The translations under genes and the position numbers were made by a program. Source: Caballeronia hypogeia (GTDB lineage Bacteria; Pseudomonadota; Gammaproteobacteria; Burkholderiales; Burkholderiaceae). Taken from it: a stretch of DNA of 64,000 nucleotides. The stretch is from positions 25,760 to 89,759 of the forward strand of contig NZ_FCOA02000028.1 of the NCBI RefSeq assembly GCF_001544875.2. Direction: 5' to 3'. Shown here piece by piece: positions 24,038 through 33,823 of this stretch. Every line of letters begins with the position of its first letter. Position 1 is the stretch's first letter. The notes beneath the pieces were generated by a model. The model saw only the letters and a program-made list of their open reading frames with translations, was not told the DNA's origin and did not search any database.

Positions 24038-25509
24038 ACGCGTCGCTCGTCATCATCATTCTGTTCGCGATCTTCGCGCTCGCGGTGGGGCTTTACGCGC
24101 GCCGCGGCAAGACGCTCAGCCTGGAGCAATGGGCGGTCGGCGGACGCGGTTTCGGCTCGCTGCTCACCTTCCTGCTGATGGCGGGCGAAGCGTTCTCGAC
24201 CTTCTCGTTCCTGGGCGCGAGCGGCTGGACCTACAGCAAGGGCGTGCCGGCGTTCTACATCCTGTCGTACGGCTGCCTCGCGTATGTGCTCGGCTACTGG
24301 ATGCTGCCCGCCATCTGGCGCTATGCGAAGGACCGCAACCTCGTGTCGTTCGCTGACTATTTCGCATCGAAGTACGACAGCCGCGCAGTGGGCGTGCTGG
24401 TCTCGGTGGTCGCCGTGTTCGCGATGGTCTCGCTGCTCATCATCCAGTTGCGCGGGCTCGGCATCATCGTCTCCGAGATGTCGTACGGGCTGATTTCGCA
24501 GAGCACGGCCATCTGGATCAGCGCGCTGCTGATGGTCGCGTACATGTCCGTCTCCGGCATTCACGGTTCGGCGAACATCGCGATCTTCAAGGACGTGCTG
24601 ATCCTGGGCCTCGCGATCTTTCTGGGCACCTATCTGCCGCTGCATTACTTCGGCGGTTTCGGCGAGATGTTCGCGCGCATCGACGCCGTGCATCCGGAAC
24701 TGCTGCGCATGCCCGAGCACGGCTTCAACCTGAGCTGGTACAACTCGACGCTGCTCCTGACCTCGCTCGGCTATTACCTGTATCCGCACGGCTTCACGGC
24801 GGTGTATGTGGCGCGCGATGCTTCCGCGCTGCGCAGGAACGTCGTGCTGATGCCGATCTATCAGGTGCTGATCGCCTTCCTGTTCCTCGTCGGCTTCGCC
24901 GCCGTGCTCACCGTGCACGGGCTAGAAGGCGCGCAAACCGATCTCGCGCTGCTGCGTCTCGTGAAGCAGACTTTTCCATCGTGGTTCGTCGGCATTGTCG
25001 GCGGCGCGGGACTGCTTACGGCGCTGGTGCCGGGATCGCTCATCATGCTCAACGCATCGACGACGATCGCGCGTAACATCTATCGCGAAGGCTTCGCGCC
25101 GCAGGCGAGCGATCGCGAAGTGGCGCGCGTCGCCCGCATCGCGCTGCCGCTGTTCACGCTGGTCGTCGTCTACTTCGTGTTGCGCGGCGGCGCGACCTTC
25201 GTGTCGCTCGCGATCTTCTCGTCGAGCCTTCTGACGCAACTGGTGCCTATGCTCGCCTCGAGTTTCCTGCAGCGCCCGTTCGGCACGCGCGAAGCGGCGT
25301 TCGGCGGCATCGCGGCGGGCGGCATCGTGCTCGGGTTGTCGAGCTGGGGCGGCATGACGCTGGCGTCCGCGTTCCCCGGCGCGCCGCTCGCGTTCACGTC
25401 GATCAACATGGGGCTCGTCGCGCTGTGCGCGAACGCCCTGGTCTTTGTCGCAATCAGCGCGGGGCAACGCCTCTTGCGCACACGTATCGATACCGCCGTT
25501 CAAACATGA
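24034..25509 (+). CDS. sodium:solute symporter (SSS family), second copy
   Basis: A 491-residue symporter of the same length as the one at 7436-8911. It shares the LSLEQWAVGGRGFG signature and many following positions but has clearly diverged, for example in the third and fourth segments. It overlaps both neighbours by four bases (DUF3311 before, amidohydrolase after). The operon context of two deaminase-like amidohydrolases and a nearby ureidoglycine enzyme suggests import of a nitrogen heterocycle such as a pyrimidine, purine or triazine derivative. Confidence 0.88.
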   Translation: MNASLVIIILFAIFALAVGLYARRGKTLSLEQWAVGGRGFGSLLTFLLMAGEAFSTFSFLGASGWTYSKGVPAFYILSYGCLAYVLGYWMLPAIWRYAKDRNLVSFADYFASKYDSRAVGVLVSVVAVFAMVSLLIIQLRGLGIIVSEMSYGLISQSTAIWISALLMVAYMSVSGIHGSANIAIFKDVLILGLAIFLGTYLPLHYFGGFGEMFARIDAVHPELLRMPEHGFNLSWYNSTLLLTSLGYYLYPHGFTAVYVARDASALRRNVVLMPIYQVLIAFLFLVGFAAVLTVHGLEGAQTDLALLRLVKQTFPSWFVGIVGGAGLLTALVPGSLIMLNASTTIARNIYREGFAPQASDREVARVARIALPLFTLVVVYFVLRGGATFVSLAIFSSSLLTQLVPMLASSFLQRPFGTREAAFGGIAAGGIVLGLSSWGGMTLASAFPGAPLAFTSINMGLVALCANALVFVAISAGQRLLRTRIDTAVQT

Positions 25510-26696
25510 CTTCTTCTCTCTACCTCTCCAATGTCCGGCTGGCCGATGGTCAGCAGGTTTGCGTCTCGGTCGTCGATGGCCGGATCGAAGCGCTCGGCGC
25601 GCAGGTCGCGGCGCCCCCCGGCGTGCATGTCGAGGACGGCGGCGGCGCCTTGCTGCTGCCGGGCTTCGTCGAAGGTCACACGCATATCGACAAGAGCAAC
25701 TGGGGCCGCCCGTGGTATCGCAACGAAGTCGGCCCGTTGCTCACCGACCGCATCAGCAACGAACGCGAGTGGCGCAGCACCTCGGGCCACGATGCCGCCG
25801 CGCAGTCGCTCGCGCTTTCGCGCGCGTTCGTGCAGGCGGGCACGACGCGTCTGCGCACGCATGTCGATATCGATACCCACGCGCGTCTGCGCCATCTCGA
25901 AGGCGTGCTCGCGACCCGCGAAACCCTGCGCGGCGTGCTCGACATGCAGATCGTCGCGTTTCCGCAGTCGGGCATGCTGATCCGTCCCGGCACGGTGGAA
26001 CTGCTCGGCGACGCACTCGAGGCAGGCGCGGACGTGCTCGGCGCGCTCGATCCCGCGCTGATCGACGGCGATCCGGTCGCGTCGCTCAACGCGACCTTCG
26101 CGCTTGCGCAGCGCTATCGCAAGCCGATCGACATTCATCTGCACGAACCCGGCGAAGTCGGCGCGTTCACGCTGAAGCTGCTGCTGGATCGCGTCGAAGC
26201 GACGGGCATGCAGGGGCAGGTCGTCGTGAGTCACGGGTTTTGTCTGGGCGCGTTGCCGGAGCGCGAGCGCGATGTGCTGCTCGATCGCATCGCGCGTTTG
26301 CGCGTGGCGCTGCTCACGAGCGCGCCGCCTTCGCGCACGGTGCCACCGCTCAAGCTGTGTCGCGAGAAAGGCATCACGATGTTCGGCGGCAACGACGGCA
26401 TTCGCGATACGTGGTCGCCTTACGGCGTGCCCGACATGCTCGAACGCGCGATGCTGATCGGCATGCGCTACGACCTGCGTCGCGACGACGACCTCGCGAT
26501 GGCGTTCGATTGCGTCAGCGAGGCCGCCGCGCGCGGCTGCGGTTTCGCCGACTATGGGCTGCGCGCCGGCGCGCGCGCGGATCTCGTGCTGGTCGATGCC
26601 GAATGCGTCGCGCATGCGGTGGTGGCGCGGCCGAGGCGCAAGCTCGTGGTCTCGAACGGGCGCATCGTCGCGCGTGACGGAGCGCTCACGTCATGA
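25506..26696 (+). CDS. cytosine deaminase-like amidohydrolase (CodA family)
   Basis: A 396-residue amidohydrolase of the cytosine/isoguanine deaminase group. It has the metal motif GFVEGHTHIDKSNWGRPW near residue 57, THVDIDTHARLRHLEG, a VSHGFCLGALP histidine region and FGGNDGIRDTWSPYG with the catalytic aspartate, all typical of CodA-like enzymes. It would hydrolyse a C-N bond of a heterocycle. The start is the ATG overlapping the symporter stop by four bases. It overlaps the next amidohydrolase by four bases. Exact substrate unknown. Confidence 0.85.
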   Translation: MTSSLYLSNVRLADGQQVCVSVVDGRIEALGAQVAAPPGVHVEDGGGALLLPGFVEGHTHIDKSNWGRPWYRNEVGPLLTDRISNEREWRSTSGHDAAAQSLALSRAFVQAGTTRLRTHVDIDTHARLRHLEGVLATRETLRGVLDMQIVAFPQSGMLIRPGTVELLGDALEAGADVLGALDPALIDGDPVASLNATFALAQRYRKPIDIHLHEPGEVGAFTLKLLLDRVEATGMQGQVVVSHGFCLGALPERERDVLLDRIARLRVALLTSAPPSRTVPPLKLCREKGITMFGGNDGIRDTWSPYGVPDMLERAMLIGMRYDLRRDDDLAMAFDCVSEAAARGCGFADYGLRAGARADLVLVDAECVAHAVVARPRRKLVVSNGRIVARDGALTS

Positions 26697-28144
26697 GCGA
26701 GATCGAACATGTCGACATACTCATCGAGCATGGCTGTGTCATCACGATGGACCCGTCGCGCCGCGTGATCGACGATGGCGCGGTGGCCGTGAAGGGCGAT
26801 CGCATCGTGGGCGTCGGAAAGACGGATGCGCTCGCGCGGCGATACCGTCCGGAACGCAGAATCGACGCACGCCGCAAAGCCGTGCTGCCCGGCCTGATCG
26901 ACGCCCACGCGCACGCCGGACACGCGATGCTGCGCACCATCGGCGGCGCGGACGGCGATGCGTGGACGGCTGCTTGCGAGGCGATCTACACGCGCGCATC
27001 GGATGAAGCGTTCTGGGAAACCGAGTCGCATCTCGCGGCGCTCGAACGCCTGAAGGCAGGCGTGACGACGGGCGTATCGCTGCTGGGCGGCGGCGATTCG
27101 ATCATGCGCGTCGATGACCCGGTGTACGCGCGCCGTCACTGCGATGCGGTGGTCAAGACGGGCACGCGCTCGATCGTCGCGGTGGGTCCTTCGCGTCCGC
27201 CCGCGCCGCGCGCCTACACACGCCATGACGCGCAAGGCAGCGTGACGCGCGATGTCAATTTCGACGCGATGTTCGAGGTCTGCAAGGAGATCGTCGCGAC
27301 GTGCCACGGCGACGCGCACGGGCGCATTCAGGTCGCGCTGACGCTGCCCGTGTACGCTCCCGGTCACTATCCGGCGGTTGCGCGTTACGAACTCGACTAT
27401 CGGCGCGAGGCGCAGCGTTACGCGGCGCTGGCGCGTGAACGGGACCTGAGCTTCACGCAGGATGGACATCGCGCGGGCACGCTCGAATTCGCGCATCGCG
27501 AGCTGGGTTTGCTGAGCGCGAAGTCGTTCATGTCGCACGCCATCGATCTGACCGAGGCCGACATCGCGGCTTGCGTCGAAACCGGCGCTTCCATCGTGCA
27601 TAACCCGAGCGCGATCATGTCGATCATCGGACGCTGCCCGGTGCCCGAACTGATCGATGCGGGCGTGACGGTTGCGATCGGCTCCGACGGCGCCGCGCCC
27701 GATCGCGGCTACGACATGTTCCGCCACATGTGGCAGTGCATGCACTATCACCGTCGGCACTTCCGCGATCCGGATGTATTGCCGCACGGCAAGGTGCTGG
27801 AGATGGTGACGATCGATGCGGCGAAAGCGCTGTCCATCGATCATGAAGTGGGTTCGCTCGAAGCGGGCAAGCTGGCCGACATCATTCTCGTCGACCTCTT
27901 CAGGCCGCATCTGATGCCGATGAACATGCCCGTCTACCGCGTCACGTGCTTCGCGAACGCGGGCGACGTATGCATGACGATGGTCGGCGGAAGGGTGCTG
28001 ATGGAGAACTACCGGGTGCTGTCGGTGGATGAGGGAGAAATACTCGAACGCGTCACCGAAGTTGCGGAGCGCGCGTTCGAGCGCGCCGGCGTGCGCCATC
28101 TGCTGGACGCGCCGCCGACGCTGTGGTCGCGCAGTCACTATTGA
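26693..28144 (+). CDS. amidohydrolase of the chlorohydrolase/TrzN-AtzA-like deaminase group
   Basis: A 483-residue amidohydrolase. The metal-binding HAHAGHAM follows GLIDA near residue 68, a MSHAIDLTEADI histidine segment lies near 280, and the SDGAAPDRGYDMFR segment carries the aspartate near 344. The C-terminal LEAGKLADIILVDL is the usual small beta-sandwich strand of cyclic amidohydrolases. Family members include guanine, hydroxydechloroatrazine and N-isopropylammelide hydrolases, so the reaction is deamination or dechlorination of a ring. It is the last gene of the DUF3311-SSS-CodA operon and is followed by a strong hairpin before the convergent ureidoglycine gene. Confidence 0.82.
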   Translation: MSEIEHVDILIEHGCVITMDPSRRVIDDGAVAVKGDRIVGVGKTDALARRYRPERRIDARRKAVLPGLIDAHAHAGHAMLRTIGGADGDAWTAACEAIYTRASDEAFWETESHLAALERLKAGVTTGVSLLGGGDSIMRVDDPVYARRHCDAVVKTGTRSIVAVGPSRPPAPRAYTRHDAQGSVTRDVNFDAMFEVCKEIVATCHGDAHGRIQVALTLPVYAPGHYPAVARYELDYRREAQRYAALARERDLSFTQDGHRAGTLEFAHRELGLLSAKSFMSHAIDLTEADIAACVETGASIVHNPSAIMSIIGRCPVPELIDAGVTVAIGSDGAAPDRGYDMFRHMWQCMHYHRRHFRDPDVLPHGKVLEMVTIDAAKALSIDHEVGSLEAGKLADIILVDLFRPHLMPMNMPVYRVTCFANAGDVCMTMVGGRVLMENYRVLSVDEGEILERVTEVAERAFERAGVRHLLDAPPTLWSRSHY

Positions 28145-28148
28145 AGCC

Positions 28149-28178
28149 GCGGCGCGCCCGGGGAGACGGGCGCGCCGC
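28149..28178. terminator. strong hairpin, probable bidirectional terminator
   Basis: Perfect 12-bp stem (arms GCGGCGCGCCCG and CGGGCGCGCCGC) around a six-base GGGAGA loop, placed between two convergent genes ending at 28144 and 28191. There is no T tract on either side, so it may work by stalling or RNA stabilisation, but position and strength suggest a shared terminator. Confidence 0.6.
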
Positions 28179-28190
28179 ATCGCGCGAATC

Positions 28191-29027
<837 letters not shown>

Positions 29028-29452
29028 ACGAAAGTCTCCGTTAGGGTTCACGTCGTCGTCCTCAAGGCCGACGACGTGCTGCTGTCCGGTTTTGGCCGGA
29101 CCTGAATCACATGCGGGACGAAGCGCCCCGGAACTGTCCATTGCGGACGATGGCGCGGACCTTTTCAACGCGCCCTTAATTTTGGTTTGAGACGTTGCGT
29201 TGCGCGGGCCCGCCGCGGTGAACCTGTACAAAATATAGGAGATGGCGGATATCGACAAATTAAATGTCGGAATGCGGGGTATCCATTTTCTGAATGGTTT
29301 CGTGGTTTTGTATGATGAAAATCCGGAGGTGTCCGCAGTGATTCTCTCCGCGCCGCGGAGACAATCGCGCGGCGCGCTGCGGCCGGGTTCCGCGCCCGCG
29401 CGGATTCAGGTAACGTGGCCCGGTCTGCGCGGCGCGTCTGCCGTCAGGCTCC
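29028..29452. other. intergenic region without supported gene
   Basis: About 425 bp between divergent ureidoglycine aminohydrolase and YhcG-type nuclease genes. An AT-richer patch lies at 29220-29330, a likely promoter zone. At 29341-29360 a 20-base string ending CGCCGCGGAG recurs with one change at 29711-29730 inside the nuclease gene; its core CTCCGCG-C-CGCGGAG is a palindrome. The frame of the nuclease stays open back to a TAA at 29411. No other coding frame looks real. Confidence 0.5.
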
Positions 29453-29464
29453 CTGTTCGACGAC

Positions 29465-30481
29465 GTGCGCAAGCTGATCGACGGCGCACGCGCTCGCGTC
29501 GCCGCCGCGGTGAATGCCGAGCTTTCCCTGTTGTACTGGCAGATCGGCCGGCGCATCCGCGACGACGTGCTGGGCGGTGCGCGGGCCGAATACGGGCAGC
29601 GGGTCGTCGCGGCGCTCGCCCGGCAACTGACGGCGGCGTACGGCCGCGGCTGGAGCGAGCAGCAGTTGCGGCATTGCGTGCGGGCGGCGGAGGTATTTCC
29701 GGACGAGACGATTCTCTCCGCGCTGCGGAGCGAATTGAGCTGGACGCATCTCAAGACGCTGATCTACATCGACGATCCCTTGAAGCGCGATTACTACATC
29801 GAGCTATGCCGCCTCGAACGATGGTCGTCGCGCCAGTTGCAGGAACGCATCCAGTCGATGCTGTTCGAGCGCAGCGCGCTGTCGCGCAAACCGGCTGAGG
29901 CGATCCGGCATGAGCTTTCGCAACTGCGGCAAACGCAGGCGCTCACGCCCGACGTCGTCCTCAAGGACCCGTACGTGCTCGACTTTCTCGGTCTGAACGA
30001 CCGTTACCTGGAACGCGATCTGGAAGACGCGATCCTGCGCGAAATGGAGCAGTTTCTGCTCGAACTCGGCGCGGGGTTCACCTTCGTCGCGCGTCAGAAG
30101 CGCCTGCAGATCGACGACGACGACTTCTATCTGGACCTGCTGTTCTACAACCGCAAGCTCCGGCGCCTCGTCGCGATCGAACTGAAGCTGGGCGCGTTCA
30201 AGGCCGAGTACAAGAGTCAGATGGAGCTGTATCTGCGCTGGCTCGCGAAACACGAGCAGGAGCCGGACGAACAGCCGCCTATCGGCATCATTCTGTGCGC
30301 GGGCAAGAAGCAGGAGCAGATCGAGTTGCTGGAGCTGGGCAAGAGCGGCATCCACGTCGCGGAATATCTGACCGTGCTGCCGCCGCGCGAGGCCCTGGAA
30401 GCCAAGCTGCATCAGTCGATCGCGCTGGCTCGCTCGCGCCTGCGCGACGACCGCGACGACGCCGGACCGGCGTCCGACTGA
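29465..30481 (+). CDS. YhcG-type PD-(D/E)XK nuclease family protein (DUF1016), start uncertain
   Basis: A protein of about 338 residues with the DUF1016 N-terminal part (AELSLLYWQIGRRI, LSWTHLKTLIYIDDPLKRDYYIELC) and a C-terminal PD-(D/E)XK nuclease domain: QKRLQIDDDDFYLDLLFYN then LVAIELKLGAF, with Asp, Glu and Lys in the expected order near residues 220-240. YhcG proteins occur widely near restriction and defence loci but act is unsettled. GTG at 29465 is the first clear start, yet the family N-terminus SLFDDVRKLID begins upstream in frame with no ATG, so a CTG/TTG start near 29453 or a shortened N-terminus is likely. It is a lone gene here with no methylase nearby. Confidence 0.8.
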   Translation: MRKLIDGARARVAAAVNAELSLLYWQIGRRIRDDVLGGARAEYGQRVVAALARQLTAAYGRGWSEQQLRHCVRAAEVFPDETILSALRSELSWTHLKTLIYIDDPLKRDYYIELCRLERWSSRQLQERIQSMLFERSALSRKPAEAIRHELSQLRQTQALTPDVVLKDPYVLDFLGLNDRYLERDLEDAILREMEQFLLELGAGFTFVARQKRLQIDDDDFYLDLLFYNRKLRRLVAIELKLGAFKAEYKSQMELYLRWLAKHEQEPDEQPPIGIILCAGKKQEQIELLELGKSGIHVAEYLTVLPPREALEAKLHQSIALARSRLRDDRDDAGPASD

Positions 30482-30504
30482 AGCGGATCACCCGTTCGCG
30501 CCCC

Positions 30505-30527
30505 GCCCCTCCCGCCGCGAGAGGGGC
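30505..30527. terminator. terminator-like hairpin after the nuclease gene
   Basis: GCCCCTC (30505-30511) pairs with GAGGGGC (30521-30527) around a nine-base loop, 24 bp after the nuclease stop. It is followed by CAAAACC and not a T tract, so its strength as an intrinsic terminator is uncertain. Confidence 0.4.
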
Positions 30528-30688
30528 CAAAACCTGCCCCTTTCCCTATTCTCTGTTGCGTCGGCGATCGACAGACGCCCGACGCTGCCTGCCCTTGCGC
30601 GCTGAAAGCGACATGGCCGGCGGGCGTCGACATGAACAGCAGACGGCTGCGCGCGCATCCACTCAGCGCGCGGCGGCAGGAGACAGGA

Positions 30689-31153
30689 ATGAAGCTCAAG
30701 GAATATGGTGTAGCCACGCTGGAAGATTTCGTTGGCAAGGAACTGGGCGTGACCGAATGGGTCGAGATCGACCAGTCGCGTATCGATGCCTTCGCCGCTT
30801 GCACCGGCGATCATCAATGGATTCACGTCGACGTGGAGCGGGCCCGCCGCGAAAGCCCCTTCGGCGGCACGATCGCGCATGGCTATCTGCTGCTGTCGCT
30901 GCTGGCGTCGCACTCCATCGAAGTCGGGCTGATCCCGCCCGATGCGCAAGCGGGCCTGAACTACGGGCTCGACAAGGTGCGTTTTCTCTCGCCCGTGAAG
31001 GCCGGCGCACGGGTGCGCAGCCGCATCGTGCTGGCGTCCGTCGAGCGCAAGGGCAACGGCAGCGTCGTGCTGAAGAGCGACATCTCGTTGCAGATCGAAG
31101 GACAGCACACCCCGGCGCTCGCCGCGCAGACACTCGCGATGCTCGTGAAGTGA
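30689..31153 (+). CDS. MaoC-like (R)-enoyl-CoA hydratase
   Basis: A 154-residue hot-dog fold hydratase. The catalytic pair is visible in CTGDHQWIHVD (Asp41, His46), with FGGTIAHGYLLLSL downstream, matching MaoC/NodN/PhaJ proteins that hydrate enoyl-CoA to (R)-3-hydroxyacyl-CoA. Start ATG 30689 has AGGAG upstream. It is 40 bp before a PHA synthase gene, so a PhaJ role, channelling beta-oxidation intermediates to polyhydroxyalkanoate, is the natural reading, though sequence resembles the NodN subgroup as much as classical PhaJ. Confidence 0.83.
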   Translation: MKLKEYGVATLEDFVGKELGVTEWVEIDQSRIDAFAACTGDHQWIHVDVERARRESPFGGTIAHGYLLLSLLASHSIEVGLIPPDAQAGLNYGLDKVRFLSPVKAGARVRSRIVLASVERKGNGSVVLKSDISLQIEGQHTPALAAQTLAMLVK

Positions 31154-31193
31154 GCGCGCCGCGACCAACACGACTGCCCGAAGATACGAACCG

Positions 31194-32864
31194 ATGACGA
31201 CCCCCACCTCCCTCGAAGCGTCGCGCGATGCCGCCGATGCGAACGCTTTTGCCGGCCTGCGCATGAGCGATGTGCTGAACGCCGCGCAGCAATTCACGAC
31301 CCAGGCGCTGAAACAGCCGGTGCTTTTCGCCGGACAGGAAATGAACCTGATGCGCGATCTGACGTCGATCTGCCTGGGTCTGGCGAATACCGAGCCGCAG
31401 CCCGGCGACAGGCGCTTCAGCGATCCGAGCTGGCGCGGCAACGCGCTGTATCGCTCGACGATGCAAGGCTATCTCGCGTGGTGCGACGCGCTTTCGAGCT
31501 TCGTCGACCGCTCGACGCTCGACGCGCCCGAGAAGGCGCGCGTGCAATACGTGGTCTCGCTCCTCACCGATGCGCTGGCGCCCACCAACGCGCTCGCGGG
31601 CAATCCGGCGGCGCTCAAGAAGCTCGTCGATACGGGCGGCGCGAGCCTTGTCGCGGGCCTGAAGAATCTCGCGGGCGATATCGCGTCGAATCGCGGCATG
31701 CCCACACAGGTCGACAAGCGCGCGTTCGAGGTCGGCGGCAATGTGGCCAACACGCGCGGCTCGGTCGTGTTTCGCAACGAGGTGCTGGAGCTCATCCAGT
31801 ACGCGCCGACGACCGCGAAGGTCTATGAGCGGCCGCATCTGATCGTGCCGCCGCAGATCAACAAGTTCTACGTGTTCGATCTCGCGAAGGGCAAGAGCAT
31901 CGTCGATTATCTGTTGCAGGGCGGCTTCCAGGCGTTCGTCGTGAGCTGGCGCAATCCGGGCGCGGAGCAGCGCGACTGGGATCTCGATACGTACGTGCGC
32001 GCGCTCATCGAGGCCATCGACGCGGTGCGCGACATCACCGGCAGCGACGATGTCAACCTGCACGGCGCATGTTCGGGCGCGATGACCATCGCGGCCTTGC
32101 TCGGCCACACGGCGGCGCGCGGGCAGAAGCTCGTGCATGCCGCGACGCTCGCGGTGGCGCTGCTCGAAGGCTCGCCCGATTCGCAGCTCGGCCTGTTCGC
32201 CACGCCCGAGGTCGTCGCGGCGGCCAAGCAGAACAGCATGTCCAAGGGTGTGCTGCCGGGCGACGAAATGGGTCGCATGTTCGCGTGGCTGCGGCCCAAC
32301 GAGCTGGTCTGGAACTACTGGGTGAACAACTATCTGCTCGGCAACGATCCGCCGGCGTTCGACATTCTCTACTGGAACAACGACACGACACGCCTGCCCG
32401 GGCGCATGCACGGCCAGTTGCTCGACATCTTCACGCACAACCTGTTCGGCAAGAAGGACGCGTTGACGGTGCTCGGCACGCCCGTCGATCTCGCGCAGGT
32501 AACGTGCGACAAATATGTGATCGGCGGCATGACGGATCACATCACGCCGTGGAAGGGCGTGTACGACACGGCGCGCATGTTCGGCGGAAAGACGCGCTTC
32601 GTGCTCAGTTCGAGCGGACATATTCAGAGCCTCGTCAATCCGCCCGGCAACCCGAAGGCGAAGTACTTCCTCAACCCGGCGCTTCCCGCGACCGCCGACG
32701 ACTGGCTCGCCAGCGCGGCATCGCGTGCGGGGTCGTGGTGGGAAGACTGGCGCGACTGGCTCGCACGCCGCTCGGGCGTGAAACGTGTCGCGCCCGTTGC
32801 GCCGGGCAGCGAGCGTCATCCGCCGATCGCGGATGCGCCCGGAACCTACGTTCTCGAAGCCTGA
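31194..32864 (+). CDS. phaC: poly(3-hydroxyalkanoate) synthase
   Basis: A 556-residue polymerase that joins (R)-3-hydroxyacyl-CoA units. The lipase-like box is LHGACSG with nucleophile Cys293, and the triad is completed by Asp448 (GGMTDHITPWKG) and His476 (SSGHIQSLVNPPG). Length and the order hydratase-synthase-depolymerase resemble class II (medium-chain) loci of pseudomonads rather than the usual phaCAB of Burkholderiaceae. It is followed 28 bp later by the depolymerase. Substrate chain length cannot be proved from sequence. Confidence 0.9.
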   Translation: MTTPTSLEASRDAADANAFAGLRMSDVLNAAQQFTTQALKQPVLFAGQEMNLMRDLTSICLGLANTEPQPGDRRFSDPSWRGNALYRSTMQGYLAWCDALSSFVDRSTLDAPEKARVQYVVSLLTDALAPTNALAGNPAALKKLVDTGGASLVAGLKNLAGDIASNRGMPTQVDKRAFEVGGNVANTRGSVVFRNEVLELIQYAPTTAKVYERPHLIVPPQINKFYVFDLAKGKSIVDYLLQGGFQAFVVSWRNPGAEQRDWDLDTYVRALIEAIDAVRDITGSDDVNLHGACSGAMTIAALLGHTAARGQKLVHAATLAVALLEGSPDSQLGLFATPEVVAAAKQNSMSKGVLPGDEMGRMFAWLRPNELVWNYWVNNYLLGNDPPAFDILYWNNDTTRLPGRMHGQLLDIFTHNLFGKKDALTVLGTPVDLAQVTCDKYVIGGMTDHITPWKGVYDTARMFGGKTRFVLSSSGHIQSLVNPPGNPKAKYFLNPALPATADDWLASAASRAGSWWEDWRDWLARRSGVKRVAPVAPGSERHPPIADAPGTYVLEA

Positions 32865-32892
32865 CGCTCAAGCTTCGGAACGATCAATCAGG

Positions 32893-33726
32893 ATGACCAT
32901 GGAAATGAACACCACGACTGTGAGCGGCATGGAAATCCGGACCATCGACGTGGGCGGCCAACGGCTGCGCGTCGCGACGCGGCGCGGCAGCGCGAGTCTG
33001 CCGCCGCTCGTCATCTTCAACGGCATCGGCGCGAATCTGGAGCTCGTCGCGCCGTTCGTCGAAGCGCTGGACGACGTCGAAGTCGTCATCTTCGACATGC
33101 CCGGTGTGGGCGGCTCGCCCGCGCCGGTCTTTCCATATCGCTTCACCAACCTTTGCCTGATGACCGACAGGCTGCTCGCCCAACTCGGCCATACGGGACC
33201 GGTCGATGTCATGGGCGTTTCGTGGGGTGGCGCGCTCGCGCAGCAGTTCGCGCATCTTTATCCGGAGCGTTGTCGCCGGCTCGTGCTGGCATCGACGTCG
33301 CCGGGCGTGATCATGGTGCCCGCGAGCGTCTCCGTTCTCACGAAGATGATCGGCCCGCGCCGCTATCGCGATCCGGACTATCTGGAGAAAGTGGGCGCGG
33401 ATCTCTACGGCGGCGCGTTCCGCAGCGACCCCTCGCTGCTCAAGACGCACGGCCGTCATATTCAGGCGCCGGGCGGGCGCGGCTATCTCTATCAGCTGAT
33501 GGCGGCGTGGGGCTGGAGCAGCCTGCTGTGGCTGGGCGGCCTCGCGCAGCCGACGCTCGTCATCCATGGCGACGACGATCCCATCGTGCCGCTCGTCAAC
33601 GCGAAAATTCTCGCGTCGCGCATACCGCGGGCGAGCCTTCAGGTGGTGAGCGACGGACATCTGTTCGTCATTACGCGCGCGTTCGAGGCGGCGCAAGCGG
33701 TGCAGCGCTTTCTCGCGGAAGAATAG
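32893..33726 (+). CDS. phaZ: intracellular PHA depolymerase-like alpha/beta hydrolase
   Basis: An alpha/beta hydrolase of about 277 residues with nucleophile Ser110 in GVSWGGALAQQFA, acid region VIHGDDDPIVPLVNAKIL and C-terminal His in SDGHLFVITRA. It matches the PhaZ of class II PHA operons, which mobilises stored polyester. Several start codons are possible: ATG at 32893 has the Shine-Dalgarno AGG touching it, whereas 32899 or 32905 have better spacing, so the true N-terminus is probably two to four residues shorter. Directly downstream of phaC, completing the synthesis/mobilisation operon. Confidence 0.85.
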   Translation: MTMEMNTTTVSGMEIRTIDVGGQRLRVATRRGSASLPPLVIFNGIGANLELVAPFVEALDDVEVVIFDMPGVGGSPAPVFPYRFTNLCLMTDRLLAQLGHTGPVDVMGVSWGGALAQQFAHLYPERCRRLVLASTSPGVIMVPASVSVLTKMIGPRRYRDPDYLEKVGADLYGGAFRSDPSLLKTHGRHIQAPGGRGYLYQLMAAWGWSSLLWLGGLAQPTLVIHGDDDPIVPLVNAKILASRIPRASLQVVSDGHLFVITRAFEAAQAVQRFLAEE

Positions 33727-33823
33727 CGGCGCGCGGTTCATCGGTGAAGTCAGTACGCAAACGCACGGACGCGCATGGGCGGCTGACCGATATTAGTGCT
33801 CTCCCAAGAGCCAGGGGAATCCG

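Noticed and set aside
29242..29898. Plus-strand frame of 218 codons overlapping the start of the YhcG-type gene
   Set aside because: Arg-rich out-of-frame reading of the nuclease gene; protein similarity is in the other frame.
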